Below, piece by piece: positions 43,196 through 52,438 of a DNA stretch of 64,000 bases (position 1 is the stretch's first letter; every line of letters starts with the position of its first letter). The position numbers and the translations under genes were made by a program. The stretch lies in NCBI GenBank assembly GCA_965200955.1, contig OZ241742.1:2170001-2234000 (forward strand), given 5' to 3'. Origin of the DNA: Bin80 sp026708685 (GTDB taxonomy: Bacteria; Bacteroidota; Rhodothermia; Rhodothermales; Bin80). The notes under the pieces are model-generated. The model saw only the letters and a list, made by a program, of their open reading frames with translations, was not told the DNA's origin and ran no database searches.

Positions 43196-45136
43196 ATGCA
43201 TAGAATTACTTTTTTATTTTTTACAGCTTTCTTTTTTGTGGTAGCTCCTATAACTGCCCAGACAGTAGGGACTCCAGAAAAGGGAAAGGTTGACTTCGCG
43301 TGGTATCCAAGTCAAGATGATCCTGTAGGGGCTGTGCCTCTTCTCTTGGCGGGTTCGCCAGCCTACGCTCCAGGTTTTCAAGCTGGGGCAAGAAGCATTA
43401 GTGGTCCTGTTGACCTTGATAATGATGGTAAAATGGAAGTCGTGATTTCCGACTATACAGGTGGAGGACGTTTACACATCATTGAAAGTGTTGGTGTGGA
43501 TATGTGGGAGCTCATTTATTCATCACCTACTTTAGATGATTCACTTGGAACTGCCAATAACGCTCGTGGTGTAGGTGCAGGAAATTTAGATGGTGATGAG
43601 TTTGGAGAGGTCTATCTGTTCGTAGGTAATGGACTGGCAGACGACAGTCCAGCGCGTGCATTGATTCCTGGGCCCAGACTTGGTGCTCTAGAAGCCAATG
43701 GGGACAATAGCTTTAATACTCTGGCATTAGGTTTGTGGGATTTTGGAGGAGAGGGTGAGCTTCCAGACAGATTTCGCACAGAGCGGATGATCATTGCAGA
43801 TGTGGATGGAGATGATGTTGATGAATTACTTTTTGCAAATAACGGTTCCAATAATATCTTTGATAGCTGGTATGTGGTCACGGCTACTGGATTAGGGGAA
43901 GCATTTACTACCTTTACCCAAGAGGCTAGATTTACCAGTAGATCTGATTCGGTGGATATGATCAACCGCGGAGGAGGTAGTCCCTATGGAATTCTACCAG
44001 CTGATTTGGATGGAGATGGAACACATGAACTAGTCCTTACATCTTGGAACAATCACAACTTTTCCATTGTGGATGTTACCGGTGCTAATACATATGTAAG
44101 CCCGTCGGCAGATAGTGAATTTGCCTTTGCTCGTGCAACCGATGCGGACCGGGTTGCTCTGTTTGGATGTACAGCTGCAGATATGGATGATAATGGAGAC
44201 GATGAGGTATATTGCCCGGTCAATAATACTGGCAGTGTAGTCCTGTTGAATTATGAAGATGGTGAAAACCCACTGGAAGTTCGTTTTAATCGGGCAACTC
44301 CTGAATCCAATAACATCGTTTCCCCTATCGTGGAAAATGCGATTGGGTGGGGCATTGGTTCAGGAGATATTGATAATGATGGTACACCTGAGCTCATCGG
44401 TACAGGACCTGGTTATACTTCTGCTGATTGGGAGGCTGGTAGACCCCCACGATGGGTGACAATTGTAGATTATAATTCTGAATTGGATATAGAGGATCCT
44501 AATAGCTATAGTGTACGGCATGTTGGATTTCCTATACCAACAGAGGTGCCATTTACTAAAGTGAATCGTGATAGTGCTGGAGTCAAGACGACGTATATGG
44601 AAGGTGGTGGTGGTGCTGCTCATCAGTTTGCATACCTTGGTGATGTAGATGGAGATGGCTTCAATGAAGTAGCGATGAATTTTCAGGCAGTTCCTGACAG
44701 TGTATTTGAGTATAATGAAGTATTCAATCCTGCAGATTCTACGTATGCACGAACGACCATCTCAAGTGCACCCAATCCCAATCGGGCATTCATGCGAGTA
44801 CTCTCTGCGGATGGACTCACAACTCGTATCTCGGACGAGCGAATCATTGTGCCTACGGATTTTGAACTTCATTCAAACTATCCCAATCCATTCAATCCTT
44901 CTACAACATTCTCTTTCACACTTCCGTTGGATAAGAGAGTCAGTGTAAGGATCTACGATATGACGGGGCGACTTGTACGAACTCTTATCAACAATGAGGC
45001 CTATGTTTCTGGTACTCATTCCGTCATATGGAATGGACAGAATGATGCTGGTAGTATCGTTGCTAGCGGACAGTATATCTACACACTAGAATGGGGGCAG
45101 TTTAGACAAGCACGACGTATGGTTCTTGTCAAGTAA
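43196..45136 (+). CDS. Second secreted FG-GAP/VCBS repeat protein with type IX sorting domain
   Basis: 646 residues. Signal peptide MHRITFLFFTAFFFVVAPITAQ, then the same plan as the previous gene: seven D-x-D-x-DG loops (DLDNDGKME, NLDGDEFGE, DVDGDDVDE, DLDGDGTHE, DMDDNGDDE, DIDNDGTPE, DVDGDGFNE) and a nearly identical C-terminal sorting domain with YPNPFNPSTTFSFTLP and ending ARRMVLVK. The two proteins share order and spacing throughout, so they arose by duplication, but they differ in many loops. Both are likely exported through the type IX system and attached or released at the surface. Confidence 0.9.
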   Translation: MHRITFLFFTAFFFVVAPITAQTVGTPEKGKVDFAWYPSQDDPVGAVPLLLAGSPAYAPGFQAGARSISGPVDLDNDGKMEVVISDYTGGGRLHIIESVGVDMWELIYSSPTLDDSLGTANNARGVGAGNLDGDEFGEVYLFVGNGLADDSPARALIPGPRLGALEANGDNSFNTLALGLWDFGGEGELPDRFRTERMIIADVDGDDVDELLFANNGSNNIFDSWYVVTATGLGEAFTTFTQEARFTSRSDSVDMINRGGGSPYGILPADLDGDGTHELVLTSWNNHNFSIVDVTGANTYVSPSADSEFAFARATDADRVALFGCTAADMDDNGDDEVYCPVNNTGSVVLLNYEDGENPLEVRFNRATPESNNIVSPIVENAIGWGIGSGDIDNDGTPELIGTGPGYTSADWEAGRPPRWVTIVDYNSELDIEDPNSYSVRHVGFPIPTEVPFTKVNRDSAGVKTTYMEGGGGAAHQFAYLGDVDGDGFNEVAMNFQAVPDSVFEYNEVFNPADSTYARTTISSAPNPNRAFMRVLSADGLTTRISDERIIVPTDFELHSNYPNPFNPSTTFSFTLPLDKRVSVRIYDMTGRLVRTLINNEAYVSGTHSVIWNGQNDAGSIVASGQYIYTLEWGQFRQARRMVLVK

Positions 45137-45142
45137 ATAAAA

Positions 45143-45183
45143 TGTGGACAGCTGGAAGATGTCGTAACTTCCAGCTGTTCACA
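45143..45183. terminator. Long hairpin after second FG-GAP gene
   Basis: 16-bp stem, TGTGGACAGCTGGAAG (45143-45158) with CTTCCAGCTGTTCACA (45168-45183), one G-T pair, 9-base loop. No T-run on the plus strand. It parallels the hairpin after the first paralogue. Confidence 0.55.
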
Positions 45184-45227
45184 TAATCCTCTTTTCAAAA
45201 AGAAAACCCTATTCTAAGTTTCTTGCT

Positions 45228-47981
45228 ATGTTGCGAAAACTTTTCGGTTTACTATGTCTTCCCATGCTGTTTTGGAGTCTACCAGTTGCGGGGCAAGGGA
45301 AAATAGCAGGGCATATAGAAGATGCAAGCAATGGTGATGAGTTGATTGGAGTTGCCATTCTGGTTGAAGGCACTGGAACGGGGACAACCACAGATATAGA
45401 TGGCAATTACGTACTTTTGAATCTCAGACCTGGATCGTATACGCTGGTGTTTTCATACATTGGGTATCAAGGCCAACGGATCACCGATATTCAAGTGACC
45501 AGTGGTCAGACCACCCGCATTGATGTAGAACTCAATCAAACCATCATTGAAGGGGAAGAGATGATCGTTCAAGCCGAACGACCTCTCGTTCAGAAAGACC
45601 TCACCGCTTCAAAAAAATCAATCATTGCCGAAGAGATTGAAGCCTTACCAGTAGAGAGTATCTTCGGTGTCATTGCTACGACTGCTGGGGTTACGACAGG
45701 TGCCTTTGGTGAACTTCATGTGCGTGGAGGCCGTCAGAATGAGATTTCCTATCTTGTAGATGGACTCGCAGTCAGCAACCCTTTTTCCACCAACGGAATC
45801 AATACCCAAGTTGCTATTGATGCCATTGAAGAATTGACCATCATCTCTGGTGCGTTCAATGCCGAGTATGGGAAAGCCATGTCGGCCGTAGTGAACTTAG
45901 TGACCAAAGAAGGAGGCGAACAATTTGAAGGATCGGTAACCGCCTACGCGGGGGACTATCTAACCTCCAATAAAGATCTGTTTTTTCTACCCGAAGGAGT
46001 GAATCTCAACTCTACCACACTGGAGGGCTCACTCAGTGGTCCATTGCCCTTCGGCAATCGATTACGATTTTTGGTTTCGGGGCGTTATGATAATAATGAT
46101 GGTTATCTGTACGGAATTCGACAACACCTGCCGAGTGATTCTGCAAATTTTAATAGCAATCCGTGGTATTACGAAATGCATGGCATTCCTTGGTGGGACT
46201 ACGCCGATAGTACCATCACACTTCCTGATGGATCGGAGGTCGGCGGACTTGGGCTTGAATTACCCAATGAACGGGTAGGAATGAATCCGAATCAACGCTT
46301 CAATGTACTTTCCAAGATATCCGCACGCTTGTCGGGTAAAACTCAACTAGAATACTCCTATTTGGTGGATAATTCGGAAAGACAAGGATTCAGTTTTAAC
46401 TATCGATATAATCCCGATGGAGTCGCCAGCAATCGGCGTAATAACCAGAACCATAGTCTGCATTTTACCCATACCCTGTCAACACGGTCATTCTATACGG
46501 TAAAACTTTCTTATGCCTCAGCAGCCTATGAAAATTTTCTCTATGAAGATCCTCTTGACCCCCGCTATGTGAGGGATGTTGGAGGAACGGGTGGAGGGAA
46601 TATCACAGGTTTTCCTGGGAACAATTATTTATTCGGGGGTAATCAGAAGTTTCACATCTATGAGGATTCTCAGTCACTCAGGGGGAAAGCGGATTTCACA
46701 AGGCAGTTTGGGATCACTCACGAAGTGAAGGTTGGCGTGGATGTTCAACAGCACAACCTGAGTCGACAGAACTTTGTTGTACTTTATGATGGGAATCGGT
46801 ATTTAGAGCCAACAGTAGAGTCCGTTGATAACCCGTCTCATGATCAATATCAGGACCAGAGAGTCCTTGAATTGAGTGCGTATGCACAAGACAAGTTGGA
46901 ATTTGATAATTTCATTATCAATGCGGGTCTTCGATTTGAACGATTTGACCCAAGAGGAACGTATATCCCCGACCTGTTTGACCCACAGGGAGACTTGGAG
47001 CAGGCCTCTACGAAAAATCTGTTTTTGCCTCGTATTGGTGTATCGTTTCCGATCACCGAACGTGGAATTATCCATTTTTCTTATGGACATTTTGCACAGA
47101 TGCCTTCCCTTCGAAACCTGTATCTGAATCCAGAATTTGAATTCCCCAAAGGGAGCATTCCTACATTTGGCAATACCAATCTCAGACCAGAGAGAACGGT
47201 GCAGTACGAATTTGGTGTCCAACAACAGATTGGTGAAATGCTGGCCGTTCATGTGACGGGGTACTTCAAGAATATCCGAGATTATATGGCATTACAGCTG
47301 GTCCGACACTCCACGATTGCAGGAGAGGATTTGTACAATATCTATCTGAACAAAGCCTATGCGAATGTGACGGGGCTTACGGTTTCGCTCACTAAGCGTC
47401 GGGCAAAAGATGGGTTTCTAGCAGCTACGATAGATTATACATTCCAAATTGCAGAGGGAAGTGATGATGATGCGAACCGATTTTTCTTCAATCGACTCTC
47501 TGGGCGTGAGAATGAACTTGAAGTCGTTCCTCTCACGTTTGACCAACGTCATGTCATCTCCACCACGGTGACCCTATCTCGATCTCGAAAGTTTGGGCTT
47601 TCCTTTGACGGTCAGTTTTCAACTGGATATCCGTATTCTCCATTTATTCTGGATCAGAATGTGGATCTGCCAACGCGTAGTGGTCGTAGACCTGCCAAAC
47701 TGAACCTGAATGCACACCTGTTCAGACAATTTAATGTAATGAATGTGCCCGTGCGTGCTTTTGTGAAGGTCTTCAATCTCTTGGATCGCCTCAACGAAAA
47801 CTTCGTCTTTAATGATACTGGACGTGCCACCTATTCTCTGTCTGGTCAGCGCAATGTCCATGCTACATGGGAACCAAACTATGGACTTCCAGGGATTCAT
47901 ACCCTTGAAGAGTATGATACTCGTCCACACTGGTACTCATCCCCCCGTCTGGTACGCATAGGCATGACCGTGTCGTTTTAA
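45228..47981 (+). CDS. TonB-dependent receptor (CarboxypepD-like + plug + barrel)
   Basis: 917 residues. Signal peptide MLRKLFGLLCLPMLFWSLPVAGQ, carboxypeptidase-regulatory-like domain (about 24-115, GKIAGHIEDASNGDELIGVAI), plug (about 130-240, KKSIIAEEIEALPV, LHVRGGRQNEISYLVDGLAV, GAFNAEYGKAMSAVVNLVT) and a barrel ending PRLVRIGMTVSF. This is a Bacteroidota-type outer-membrane receptor. No SusD gene follows; instead a large secreted protein gene starts in the same TAATG overlap and a PorV-like gene comes next. Such a set recurs in this branch and may export or bind surface proteins; ligand unknown. Confidence 0.92.
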   Translation: MLRKLFGLLCLPMLFWSLPVAGQGKIAGHIEDASNGDELIGVAILVEGTGTGTTTDIDGNYVLLNLRPGSYTLVFSYIGYQGQRITDIQVTSGQTTRIDVELNQTIIEGEEMIVQAERPLVQKDLTASKKSIIAEEIEALPVESIFGVIATTAGVTTGAFGELHVRGGRQNEISYLVDGLAVSNPFSTNGINTQVAIDAIEELTIISGAFNAEYGKAMSAVVNLVTKEGGEQFEGSVTAYAGDYLTSNKDLFFLPEGVNLNSTTLEGSLSGPLPFGNRLRFLVSGRYDNNDGYLYGIRQHLPSDSANFNSNPWYYEMHGIPWWDYADSTITLPDGSEVGGLGLELPNERVGMNPNQRFNVLSKISARLSGKTQLEYSYLVDNSERQGFSFNYRYNPDGVASNRRNNQNHSLHFTHTLSTRSFYTVKLSYASAAYENFLYEDPLDPRYVRDVGGTGGGNITGFPGNNYLFGGNQKFHIYEDSQSLRGKADFTRQFGITHEVKVGVDVQQHNLSRQNFVVLYDGNRYLEPTVESVDNPSHDQYQDQRVLELSAYAQDKLEFDNFIINAGLRFERFDPRGTYIPDLFDPQGDLEQASTKNLFLPRIGVSFPITERGIIHFSYGHFAQMPSLRNLYLNPEFEFPKGSIPTFGNTNLRPERTVQYEFGVQQQIGEMLAVHVTGYFKNIRDYMALQLVRHSTIAGEDLYNIYLNKAYANVTGLTVSLTKRRAKDGFLAATIDYTFQIAEGSDDDANRFFFNRLSGRENELEVVPLTFDQRHVISTTVTLSRSRKFGLSFDGQFSTGYPYSPFILDQNVDLPTRSGRRPAKLNLNAHLFRQFNVMNVPVRAFVKVFNLLDRLNENFVFNDTGRATYSLSGQRNVHATWEPNYGLPGIHTLEEYDTRPHWYSSPRLVRIGMTVSF

Positions 47982-50900
47982 TGAAACGTTCTCTTCTTTT
48001 CCTTCTCTGTTCATTTCTGGCATTTGGTCAGGTGAGTGCTCAACAGTATACTATTGAGCGTCAGCGAGGATGGGACCAACACGAAGTCACCGATTGGCTG
48101 AACAATCTGGGACAGATCCCTTTTCGTAAAGGACCCCACCTAGATTGCGAGGAAGGTTTGACCAATCGTAGAGATGCGATTCTCAACGGCAATCGAATCA
48201 CTACTCAGATCTTTAATTTTGGATCCATCTCTGCACCCGGAAATACTATTACCGATATTGTATGGAATGGATTAGGATACGGATATGAATTTGGCCCACT
48301 GGTTGCCGCCGAAGTGGTTGATACCTACCGTGAAGATGGGCGTGCACGTGATCCACAAAGTGTTCCACTGCTTGATGATAATGGTTCACCCGTCCTTGAT
48401 GAAAATGGGGATCAGGTCTATGTCATGCGTATCGTTTCTGATGGATTAGTATCCAATGGGGGTGAAGTCTCTCCAGATGGTTCCTCCTTTTGGGGGTGGC
48501 AACCCATTTCATGTGCAGAGCCTGTTGGAAATTTTGGTGGAATCCAAGTTGTCAACCCTTTTTCAACCAAAATTCCTACCAATGATGATGCTGATAATGA
48601 TCTTGATGGAAAGCCAGATTCCTGGCCCGATGATTGGTATAACGATGCCTTAGAGCGGTATCTATGGCCTGGTGCACTGCAACAGGGAGCGTCCAATGCG
48701 GATAAAGAGACGCTCTACTTTATGAATGACTATAACAACAGTGAGTTCAGTTACTGGCCTTTTCCGAGCGATAGTACGAAGCGAGGCTTAGGACTTGAAG
48801 TTGAGGTACGCCTCTATCAATGGGCAAACCCTCTTGCTGAGGATGTCATTTTTCTGATCTATAAGATTACCAATAAAAGTGAGAAAGATCTTGACAAAGT
48901 CATTTTTGGAATGTGGGGTGATCCTCATGTCGGTGGACCCAATGACTGGCCAGATGATTGGGCATTCTATGATGAAAAACTCAATATGGTTTTTGCATGG
49001 GATGATGATGGTCGTAGTGATATAGCGGGGCGCGTACCTGGATATTTTGGATATAAATTTCTGGAGAGCCCTGGGGTTGATGATGATGGTATTGATAATG
49101 ATGATGACGGCTACATTGATGAATCATGGACGGATGGGATAGACAACGACGGAGATTGGGACCCCGAAACCGATGATGTTGGTGTAGATGGTATCCCCGG
49201 CACTGGTGATCAGGGTGAGGGTGATGGAGTACCTACCGTTGGTGATCAGTTTGATATCACCAAGCCTGGTGAGCCCAATTTTGAGTTTACCGATATTGAT
49301 GAGAGTGATCAGTTTGGACTCACTTCATTTGCTTCCCCTCCGTTTGCAGGCAACCGAGTCAGCAACGATGAACGTGTATGGAGTTTTGTGGAGCCCGGTA
49401 GATTTGATGTGGTGCCCACCTCACCAGGAGACTATGTATTTTTGTATGGATCAGGTTCGTTTCGACTCAAAGCGGGTGATACAAAACGATTTTCCATTGC
49501 ACTCATTGTCGGACAGAATCGTCAGGATTTAAGACTCAATGCTAATATATCTCAGCAGATCTACGATGTCGGATATGTTTTTGCAAAACCTCCAAGAAAA
49601 CCAACATTGAGAGCTGCTGCAGGTGATAAGCGTGTCACGCTTTACTGGGATGATATCGCCGAAACATCGGTTGACCCTCTGACTCGCGAGAAAGATTTTG
49701 AAGGTTATGTGATCTATCGGTCTACTGATCATGAATTTTCAGATCAGCAAACGATTACTGATATTAATGGAAGTAATTTCTTGTTTGCACCTTTGAAGAC
49801 CGCCTTGGGGGTTGATGCACGATTTGATTTAGCCAATGGGCTCAGTGGACCAAGCCCTATTCCATTCTCAGGACGTGGGGTTTCTTATGATCTTGGAGAT
49901 GATACTGGTTTGTTTCATACGTTTGTTGACTCCAACAATGTCGTCAATGGTCAAACCTACTACTATACTGTCGCTGCCTATGACCGAGGATATGCCGGTG
50001 ATGGTGAAGATGGATTGACCCAAGGGATCCCTCCCAGCGAAACAAGCAAAACCATTACCTACGATCCGACGACGGATCGATATATTTTTGATGTCAACAC
50101 GGTTGCTGTTGTCCCAGGCCCAAGAGTAGCTGGATATGTTTCTGCATCTGCTCTGGATCCTTCTGGGTTGACTCATAATTCTGGACATGCGACGGGGAAT
50201 ATTGTCATCAATGTGGTTGACGAAATGGCGGTTCGGGATGATCAAGCCTACAGGGTAGAATTTGATGAGTTTGATGATGAAGTATCCTACTCGATCATCA
50301 ATGAGGGGCCAGTGGTAGTAAACATTGTGGCTGCACCCGGTAAGAGCCAGACCACTGGGTATACTAATATTATTGAAAACTCTGTTCAGGTTCAAACCTC
50401 CAGTGGACGTTCATTGGAGCGAGAGAAAGAGTTTTCTGTGAATGGACGCGTGGGCACGATTAATGTGTTTGGAGATGCAGGCGTTGGAAGTGGGGAGGAG
50501 CTTCAAGCCTCCTTTCAATATGCTCCTTTATATCAGAGCAAGTTTTTAGACGGAGAAGAAGCGAATATCGTGTTTGAAGGTCTTCATGTATTTGTCCTTG
50601 ACGATCCATTGGAATTTGATGTAGAAGCATCGGGTTGGGTAGGAAACTCTTCCGACATCCCCTTCCAGTTCAGAATTGCAAGTACAGGTCCTGGTCGCAT
50701 CATTCAACCGAATGATTACGAAATTCGATTTTCTGATGCTCCGGTTGGAACGGGATTCAGCAACAATATTCCAGTTCCATTTGAGGTCTTCAATGTTACC
50801 CAAGCCAATCTTCCGATTGATGTGTTCGTGCCTGATGTCAACCGCAATGGACAATGGAATGTCAATGAGCGAATCATTTTCCTTGAACAGGTTGACGGAG

Positions 50901-51376
50901 AATTAACCGCTACTTGGGAGGTACGACTGGATGATGATGGAACAGTGCCAGGCAGTGGAGATGTTCTCTTTCTGGCTACAAGAAAACCGTTTGCAGACAG
51001 TGACCAGTTTTTATTTCGGACTGTAGCGGCTGCAACCGACGAGGTTTTGGCTACCCAAGAATTGGAAGATATTTATGTCGTCCCCAATCCCTATGTGGCT
51101 ACGTCTGTTTTTGAACCTCGTAATCCAGTTTCACGTTCGCAACGAGGAGAGAGGCGACTTTATTTTGCCAATGTTCCACAGCAATGTACCATCCGCATTT
51201 ATACACTGGCTGGTGAGCTTGTTGAGACACTCTATCACGACAGTACCCTTGATAATGGAAAACTGTTCTGGGACATGCGAACTAAGGATAACATGAATTT
51301 AGCCTACGGATTGTACATCTTTCATGTTGACAGCCCTGATGGATCTTTCATAGGTAAATTCGCCGTCATCAAGTAA
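47981..51376 (+). CDS. Large secreted protein with Asp-rich repeats and C-terminal sorting domain
   Basis: 1131 residues. Signal peptide MKRSLLFLLCSFLAFGQVSAQ. The first 350 residues have no recognised domain. Residues about 365-430 are a dense Asp/Gly stretch (DDDGIDNDDDGYIDE, DGIDNDGDWDPETDD) like thrombospondin type-3 calcium-binding loops. A fibronectin-III-like domain follows (about 540-680: RKPTLRAAAGDKRVTLYWDD ... YYYTVAAYDRGYAG). The end (IYVVPNPYVATSVFEP ... FIGKFAVIK) is a FlgD-like sorting domain. It overlaps the receptor gene by one base and precedes the PorV gene by four bases, so these three are an operon. Confidence 0.8.
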   Translation: MKRSLLFLLCSFLAFGQVSAQQYTIERQRGWDQHEVTDWLNNLGQIPFRKGPHLDCEEGLTNRRDAILNGNRITTQIFNFGSISAPGNTITDIVWNGLGYGYEFGPLVAAEVVDTYREDGRARDPQSVPLLDDNGSPVLDENGDQVYVMRIVSDGLVSNGGEVSPDGSSFWGWQPISCAEPVGNFGGIQVVNPFSTKIPTNDDADNDLDGKPDSWPDDWYNDALERYLWPGALQQGASNADKETLYFMNDYNNSEFSYWPFPSDSTKRGLGLEVEVRLYQWANPLAEDVIFLIYKITNKSEKDLDKVIFGMWGDPHVGGPNDWPDDWAFYDEKLNMVFAWDDDGRSDIAGRVPGYFGYKFLESPGVDDDGIDNDDDGYIDESWTDGIDNDGDWDPETDDVGVDGIPGTGDQGEGDGVPTVGDQFDITKPGEPNFEFTDIDESDQFGLTSFASPPFAGNRVSNDERVWSFVEPGRFDVVPTSPGDYVFLYGSGSFRLKAGDTKRFSIALIVGQNRQDLRLNANISQQIYDVGYVFAKPPRKPTLRAAAGDKRVTLYWDDIAETSVDPLTREKDFEGYVIYRSTDHEFSDQQTITDINGSNFLFAPLKTALGVDARFDLANGLSGPSPIPFSGRGVSYDLGDDTGLFHTFVDSNNVVNGQTYYYTVAAYDRGYAGDGEDGLTQGIPPSETSKTITYDPTTDRYIFDVNTVAVVPGPRVAGYVSASALDPSGLTHNSGHATGNIVINVVDEMAVRDDQAYRVEFDEFDDEVSYSIINEGPVVVNIVAAPGKSQTTGYTNIIENSVQVQTSSGRSLEREKEFSVNGRVGTINVFGDAGVGSGEELQASFQYAPLYQSKFLDGEEANIVFEGLHVFVLDDPLEFDVEASGWVGNSSDIPFQFRIASTGPGRIIQPNDYEIRFSDAPVGTGFSNNIPVPFEVFNVTQANLPIDVFVPDVNRNGQWNVNERIIFLEQVDGELTATWEVRLDDDGTVPGSGDVLFLATRKPFADSDQFLFRTVAAATDEVLATQELEDIYVVPNPYVATSVFEPRNPVSRSQRGERRLYFANVPQQCTIRIYTLAGELVETLYHDSTLDNGKLFWDMRTKDNMNLAYGLYIFHVDSPDGSFIGKFAVIK

Positions 51377-51380
51377 ATCC

Positions 51381-52430
51381 ATGCGCCAATTCATTACATT
51401 TTTGATTGTATGTATGGGTGTATTTCCCCATTCTCTTGTCTACGCACAAGATGATCCTGCCGCCATTGATGAAGGAACAATCACCCGTGTGGGGACCACT
51501 GCTGCCCAGTTTTTGAAATTAGGTGTCGGTGCACGTGCGATTTCTTTGGGGGGCTCCTTTGTTGCCGAAGCCAATGACATGAGTGCAGTGTACTGGAATC
51601 CTGCTGGTTTTGCACGACTCTCTGGAAGAAACTTGCAGTTGAGCAACACCCGTTATCTTGCAGATGTCAATTACAATTTTGTTGCATTTGGCACTTCTAT
51701 TGACCAAGTAGGATCCATTGGGGTATCCCTGCTGATGGTGGATAGTGGGGATATGCCAGTACGAACAGAAATGCAACCAGAAGGTACGGGAGAACAGTTC
51801 AATGCCCTGAGTTTTGCATTGCAGCTGTCCTATGCACGAAACCTTAGTAGCCAGTTCTCGATCGGTGCAAATATCAAACTCGTTCAGGAGCAGATTTGGC
51901 ATAGCAAAGCATCGGCGATTGCATTTGATATAGGAACGCTGTTTACGACTCCATTTAGCAGTCTGCGTCTGGGTGCCAGTATGTCTAACCTAGGTCCTAA
52001 GTTGCGAATGGAAGGACGTGACATTCTGTTTAGTGAAGATCCAAGTCCAAATACTATTGGGACAGCTGAAATTGTGAATGCCCAGTATCGTACAGATAGT
52101 TTCTCAATGCCTTTGATCTTCAGAGTCGGCTTGGCTTGGGATGCCATTGATGATGGTACGCACCGAATCGTGATGATGACTGATGCGACGCATCCCAATG
52201 ATAATGCTGAGTATGTGAATGCAGGGGCTGAATATACATTCAGAAACTTGATTTCATTTCGAGTTGGATACAGGAATCTGTTTGAGCCTGATACTGAACA
52301 AGGAATCACTGCAGGCGGTAGCTTGAATATTCGCATTCAACGCGATCTGTCCACCAGATTTGATTACGCCTACGCAGACTTTGGCCGTCTCACCCAAACC
52401 CATTGGTTCACATTCAATCTTTCCTTTTAG
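51381..52430 (+). CDS. PorV/PorQ-family outer-membrane protein
   Basis: 349 residues. Signal peptide (MRQFITFLIVCMGVFPHSLVYAQ), then the family motif AAQFLKLGVGARAISLGGSFVAEANDMSAVYWNPAGFARL, as in PorV, PorQ and UPF0164 proteins, and a beta-barrel ending in TQTHWFTFNLSF. PorV carries proteins with sorting domains from the type IX translocon to the surface. The neighbours carry such domains, which agrees. It is not certain that this is PorV and not PorQ or another paralogue. Confidence 0.87.
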   Translation: MRQFITFLIVCMGVFPHSLVYAQDDPAAIDEGTITRVGTTAAQFLKLGVGARAISLGGSFVAEANDMSAVYWNPAGFARLSGRNLQLSNTRYLADVNYNFVAFGTSIDQVGSIGVSLLMVDSGDMPVRTEMQPEGTGEQFNALSFALQLSYARNLSSQFSIGANIKLVQEQIWHSKASAIAFDIGTLFTTPFSSLRLGASMSNLGPKLRMEGRDILFSEDPSPNTIGTAEIVNAQYRTDSFSMPLIFRVGLAWDAIDDGTHRIVMMTDATHPNDNAEYVNAGAEYTFRNLISFRVGYRNLFEPDTEQGITAGGSLNIRIQRDLSTRFDYAYADFGRLTQTHWFTFNLSF

Positions 52431-52438
52431 TAGGTCAG

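Noticed and set aside
43612..43965. 117-codon minus-strand ORF in the second FG-GAP gene
   Set aside because: Antisense shadow; the sense frame has clear repeats and a sorting domain.
49575..49600. TTTTTGCAAAACCTCC similar to the MITE/IS terminal repeat
   Set aside because: Lies inside the intact reading frame of the 1131-residue protein with no partner end or duplication; treated as chance.
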